From: Endomychus coccineus
Taxonomy: Eukaryota > Arthropoda > Insecta > Coleoptera > Endomychidae
Direction: 5' to 3'
Length of the DNA: 64,000 bases
NCBI GenBank assembly: GCA_958510875.1
Contig: OY294068.1
Coordinates: 66,566,633-66,630,632 of the forward strand
The stretch's first letter is position 1, and each line of letters starts with the position of its first letter. Both the position numbers and the translations under genes were made by a program. The notes under the pieces were generated by a model. The model did not search any database. It worked only from the letters and a program-made list of their open reading frames with translations, and was not told the DNA's origin. Positions 59,950 through 64,000 of the stretch are shown here, in pieces.

Positions 59950-60070
59950 ACTTTGTTTTTATCATATATATTGTAGAAACAAATCGTGATTATAGTTTCG
60001 ACACTAGCGTGCCATCTTCAAAATATAGTCACGATTAGTTTCTATAATATATGTGATAAAAACAAAGTAG
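59950..60070. repeat. Palindrome with degenerate hammerhead-like core
   Basis: Arms CTACTTTGTTTTTATCATAT...AATCGTGA and the complement (TCACGATT...AAAAACAAAGTAG) of about 48 bp. The minus-strand centre reads TTGAAGA-T-GGCAC-GCTA-GTGTC-GAAA-CTATAAT. This is the hammerhead layout with C3 changed to U, giving a U-G at the C3-G8 position. The relic at 40150-40200 has the same style. Confidence 0.55.
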
Positions 60071-61020
60071 AAGTGTTCTATTTTATTATATCAATATGAT
60101 GAATTATCACAAAGTAATGGAATTTTTGAAGTAATGAATTATATTTGCTGGAATTAGTGTTGCCCAAAATCGGTCTTGGTCTTGCAGTCTTGGTCTTGTT
60201 CTTGCATTTCTGCAAGACCAAGACCGCGTAATTTTAGCAAGACCAAGACCAAGACTGACCGTGCAAGATTTGAGCAAGAACAAGACTAACCTGCGATACT
60301 CTTGCGTCTTGCAGTAAGGACTGAGTGTCGTTTCAGGGAGCGGACAGGCTTAATTTATAATACAAGAAATTGACACATAGAAAACTAACGAAACAAAATG
60401 AAAGAAAGTATTAGTACATAAAATTTTGAAGAAGAAAATAGGTAGAAAATAGGAAGACTTAAAGTACAGATATAAATGACTATCAGTGCATTTTCGTTGA
60501 AGGGGGGATTTACGCAGTCCGAATAAGTAAATAAAAAATAATATATTAAATATAGTATGAAAATAAATAAAAATATGACAATAATGGAAACGAAAAATAA
60601 ACTATATAGAATAAAGCGTAATAAAATTATATGTAGTATGTTACCGAGAAAATGTTTATTTTCTTAATATTTCAAAAGTTACAGGCCGAAAACGAGATCT
60701 TACAAACTAATTTGAAATCTAACTTATAATAATAAAGTAGGTATAAGAGCGAAAAGCAGGACGCTACAATGTCATGCGTCTGTACGCCGCATGCGGCATG
60801 CGGCATCCTTTGATTTGCGACGGCATCCTTTAATGAGAGCCGGCACGTGCCAAGGCGGCGCGGTACAAGGCGACACTATCTAAGCGAATGGACTAGAAGT
60901 AATAGTATTTATTTCAATTTCAGTCATTCCCAATTGAGCTTTGCTTCGAGTCTAATGTAATAATTGATTTTACTCTAATCCTTGTTGTTCTCGGAAAACT
61001 TATCACGTTTACAATTTGAC

Positions 61021-61173
61021 ATGAGTGACGAAGATTCAAATAGTTCTAGTCGGAGTAGTGAGAGTTGAAGTTATAGATCTGAAAGACCTAAAAGTAAATT
61101 TGATGAGTTTTTCGAAATAATTTATGCATCCCAAATTGCTTTGTGTAAATCGTGCCAACATAAAAAGGTTGAA
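61021..61173 (+). pseudogene. Outer hAT transposase N-terminal fragment (BED-like finger start)
   Basis: ATG 61021 gives MSDEDSNSSSRSSES, a stop, then RPKSKFDEFFEI...IALCKSCQHKKVE, resembling the start of a BED zinc finger with CxxC. The reading is lost just before the inner hAT insertion, and nothing of the catalytic domain remains in the outer element. Confidence 0.6.
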
Positions 61174-61195
61174 TAAAAATGAAAAACAGAAACAC

Positions 61196-63059
61196 CAGTG
61201 GCGGCTCGTGAATTTTTGAGAGAGGAGGCTGGACATAAAACGTTTTTGTTAAAATATACTCTATTCACAACCTTTTAACCTTTGCACAGCGACCGCACCA
61301 GCTACTTCAGTGACATAATTAATTGTTACCCAGCAAGAACCAACGTGGAGGTATAGAGTTTCTCTTGGCAAAAAATTTTTTTGTTCGTTTTTTGTCTTTT
61401 ATTTTTTTTTGGAATTTTTCATATTTTGTTTTTTTTTAAATTAATTTTATTAACTTTTTTTATATATTAACGGAATTCTACGGTCATTAGTTTGCGAAAA
61501 ATGATCAATAATACTATCAAAAAATGTATCATTTTGTTTTAAGTATTTTACTAAATCTTTCTCAATAGATATTAAACTAACATTGTATAAACGATTTTGG
61601 CCCATTGTATTTGGCATGTAAGTTTTAATTCGTTTTAGAGTAGAAAATGATCTCTCCACCGATGCCGACGTGACAGAAATGGTGACTGTCAAACAAAGTA
61701 GTTTATAAAACTGAGGTAAAACTTGTTGCAAATCATTGTCTATCATATATTTTATCATATCGGCGTGACTGTCATACTGGCCTAAAATATCTTTATCCGA
61801 GTATATAACCCATAATTCATTGTGCCGTGCTATTTTATCAAAAAATTTATATTTTAGAACTAAGTTATCTTAAAGTGTATTGGGGAACTCTTTTGAAAAA
61901 GATTCGAAAAATCTTCTATTCGTCAAGTCAAAAACTTCAATTCTTGTAAATCGGAAAATCGAATCTCAATTTGACCTTTAATAGTATCTAAAATTTCATA
62001 AAAAAGTTGTTTATAATGAAGTTTCTTGTCTACCAAATTATATGTTTTCCTCCTTTTCGCGGTAGGAGCCTCATCAGTTGAAAAATTTTCAAATAAAATA
62101 TTAAAATGAAATTCTGTATTAAGGAAACTTGAAATTTTATCAATGAGATGTTTCAAACGATCTCTTGAATAAATTATATCAGTGAATTTATGTTGTAAAA
62201 TTTGAAAAATAAGATCAGTTTGTTCAAATATTAATTTAAAATTATCAAGAAAAAACAAAAATTCTTAATTTTCTAAATAAGATTTTAAACCAACAGCAAC
62301 ATTTAATGAAACCTGATCTGTTGAAAAGTCATCACTGTTTAATAGAAAATCAAATGTTTCAATTAATTTGTCTTTATTTTTATGGATGGTAAATACTGCA
62401 CGTGATTTAAAATTCCATCGAGTTGGAGCATTACAGGGAAATCAATGATTTTTTTTTAAACTTCGTCTTGTCAATACTACTATTAGTATTAACAATGATC
62501 GATTTTGATAGTTACCTGACATTACTAATCCTTTCAAATCCGGTAAAGGCCGTTTATTTAAAAGAAACACTTTAATCATATGTTAATTCACTAAATGGAT
62601 TTTCTAAAAGGCATCAACTAACTCACTAACACTCATTTTAAATTTACAACAGACAACAATCTAACCTTACTTTGCGTGGCGTGACAACACATAAACAAGC
62701 ACTGACTGACCTACTCAGCAGTCGGCAGAACGCACGTCTCGTATTTCATAGATTGCTAGCGGCTGCCGCAGGCTAGCCTCCAGAGGGTGTTGCCATTTTC
62801 GCTGATTTACCCAGTTGGCGTTCGGACTGGTCGGAAAAACGGCAACTGCGTTGAACAACACATGCTCAGCGTTTGGGATATATAGAGAGTCTAGCCTCAG
62901 GGCACTGTTGCCAGATTAAAAATAACTACTGAGAACGGGGAATTAATTGTAAAATTTTAAAAATTATCAGAGAAACAGGAAATAAAATGGAGAATGATCA
63001 TTAAGATAAATAGGTGAGGAGGCTGAGCCTCCTTAGCCTCCTTCGACGAGCCGCCACTG
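61196..63059 (-). mobile_element. hAT transposon (inner), 1,864 bp, 8-bp duplication AGAAACAC
   Basis: Termini CAGTGGCGGCTCGT and ACGAGCCGCCACTG are inverted and flanked by perfect AGAAACAC copies (61188-61195, 63060-63067). It is nested in the outer hAT, so it is younger. The transposase runs on the minus strand. Confidence 0.95.
61450..62640 (-). pseudogene. Inner hAT transposase (ZMYM1-like), C-terminal two thirds
   Basis: The minus strand reads NAPTRWNFKSRAVFTIHKNKDKLIETFDFLLNSDD, SLNVAVGLKSYL, FLFFLDNFKLIFEQTDLIFQILQ, TEFHFNILFENFSTDEAPTAKRRKTYN, a stop near 61870, then YKLLCLTVTISVTSASVERSFSTLKRIKTYM..TMGQNRL, the hAT dimerisation domain, ending at 61450. Insect genomes carry many such proteins annotated as zinc finger MYM-type 1-like. 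The N-terminal finger region and first catalytic residue are deleted; stops near 62265 and 61870 confirm inactivity. Confidence 0.85.
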
Positions 63060-63230
63060 AGAAACACTAATAGGTAATTGCGAGACTTGCGAGACTTGCG
63101 AGACTCTTGCTGCAAGACCAAGACCAAGACTGGGAGCGCAATACCAAAACCAAGACCAGGTGTATTGGCGCAAGACCAAGACTGGCTAAGTCTCGTCTTG
63201 TTCTTGCATTTGGGCAAAACTAGCTGGAAT

Positions 63231-64000
63231 GCCTAGAAATTAAAATATAAATACTTGATAATTCTCCCTTGACAAATTTGTATGATGCAGTTGGTGTAAG
63301 GTTCCACGAACATTTGAGAAGTTATAAGCTCGGAAAAGAGGACTCTAATTCAGCGAATCACCTTTCGGAATAATCACAATTTTATTAATGAAATACAGTA
63401 GTTCGACAATGACAAACACTCGAACTACCGTACACTCAATGCTTGAGCGATTCATTTGAAAATCTCACTATCTCAGACTGTATAGATTATGATGGATTAA
63501 GAAATACGAATTTTAGCCAAATGAAACTGAAATAATAGTAAATTACCATTTTATTAATAAAAATAAATAAACAAAGGAAGAAACATTCATAAAACCCTCA
63601 TTCCCCGATTACCACAATCCTATCCAAATACTATTATAAAGCTTTAACTAATGGAGTCATAGTGGCCAGGTGAAGGTCAAGGAGTTGCGGTTGCCGCCTC
63701 CCCCCTCTGGAAATTTGGAAATTGCACAGAATAAAATATGGATAACGTCTACTATGTCAGACGAACGGTAATCACTTTCCATGATGTTAATTTATCGTGA
63801 GCTAGTCGAGAAACTGAACTGCAAATTTTTGGAATAAGTGATGGACCATTTGGTCGAAAAGAAAGGAGACTCAAGTTTTTATTTGAGTCTAATTGAACGA
63901 CGGTTGTTCCTTTTATTTCTTGTGTTAAGTAAATTTGCCATTTTAAAATCAAACTGGTCTTTACATATTGTTGGAAATACATAGAAGTTGACACTACATT
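63231..64000. other. No gene seen
   Basis: The frame at 63752-63994 (minus) runs to the window edge without a recognised domain; a partial exon cannot be excluded. Confidence 0.35.

Larger units (their letters stand above)
60155..63222 (+). mobile_element. hAT transposon (outer), 3,068 bp, 8-bp duplication GCTGGAAT
   Basis: Termini TAGTGTTGCCCAAA and TTTGGGCAAAACTA are inverted and flanked by perfect GCTGGAAT copies (60147-60154, 63223-63230), as expected for hAT. Subterminal regions are packed with (C)AAGACCAAGAC / GTCTTGGTCTTG motifs on both strands (60172-60310, 63100-63205), likely transposase contact sites. Coding content is limited to an N-terminal piece (61021-61173). A second hAT is inserted at 61196. 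Confidence 0.95.

Overview
The window looks like repeat-rich, AT-rich nuclear DNA of an insect (a beetle or a bug would fit; the order cannot be fixed from sequence alone). The reasons are an animal-type split gene with consensus splice sites (the 5' part of an NHLRC2-like gene) and the mix of mobile elements: mariner, piggyBac, several hATs, a FLYWCH-MULE, a Crypton-like tyrosine recombinase element, IS630/Tc1-like transposases, jockey/CR1-type LINEs, and Penelope/retrozyme-like units carrying hammerhead ribozymes. Almost everything else is mobile-element debris, much of it nested.

Layout. 1-3174 is a perfect (AC)n tract. 3.2-8.26 kb holds a LINE fragment, a Crypton-like element with a short intron, and a second LINE remnant. 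8281-8952 (minus) carries the first two recognisable coding exons of the NHLRC2-like gene, which must continue leftward past the window edge. 9.8-18.6 kb is mostly non-coding, with a run of three perfect hairpins (10246-10352), an IS630/Tc1-like transposase relic, a palindromic hammerhead-bearing repeat (15041-15234) and a LINE relic. 19.1-25.25 kb is one old mariner split by a piggyBac insertion (19488-21675, TTAA on both sides) and by a ~175-bp satellite array (22255-25085) with a 4-unit, ~700-bp higher-order duplication. 26.0-32.1 kb has two inverted copies of a ~963-bp TIR element, a LINE relic, an IS630-like transposase relic, and a palindrome with two well-formed hammerhead motifs (29349-29800).

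33.5-43.5 kb contains a foldback element, a MULE transposase relic with a FLYWCH finger interrupted by a Crypton deletion derivative, a LINE 3' end, a second hammerhead-family palindrome and a tRNA-like SINE head. 43.6-49.4 kb is a hAT transposase relic interrupted by an apparently intact LINE ORF (977 aa, minus) and, near its 5' end, by a solo LTR. 50.4-53.0 kb is a LINE relic invaded by a 2.1-kb foldback element, itself invaded by a 291-bp MITE. 54.07-55.67 kb is a second-type foldback with ~143-bp internal tandem repeats. 56.7-58.7 kb is a LINE relic. 60155-63222 is a hAT with a perfect 8-bp target duplication, containing a second hAT (61196-63059) with its own perfect 8-bp duplication.

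No operon-like or multi-gene cooperation is visible. The functional candidates are the NHLRC2-like gene, the LINE ORF and the hammerhead ribozymes; the rest records successive transposition events whose order can often be read from the nesting.
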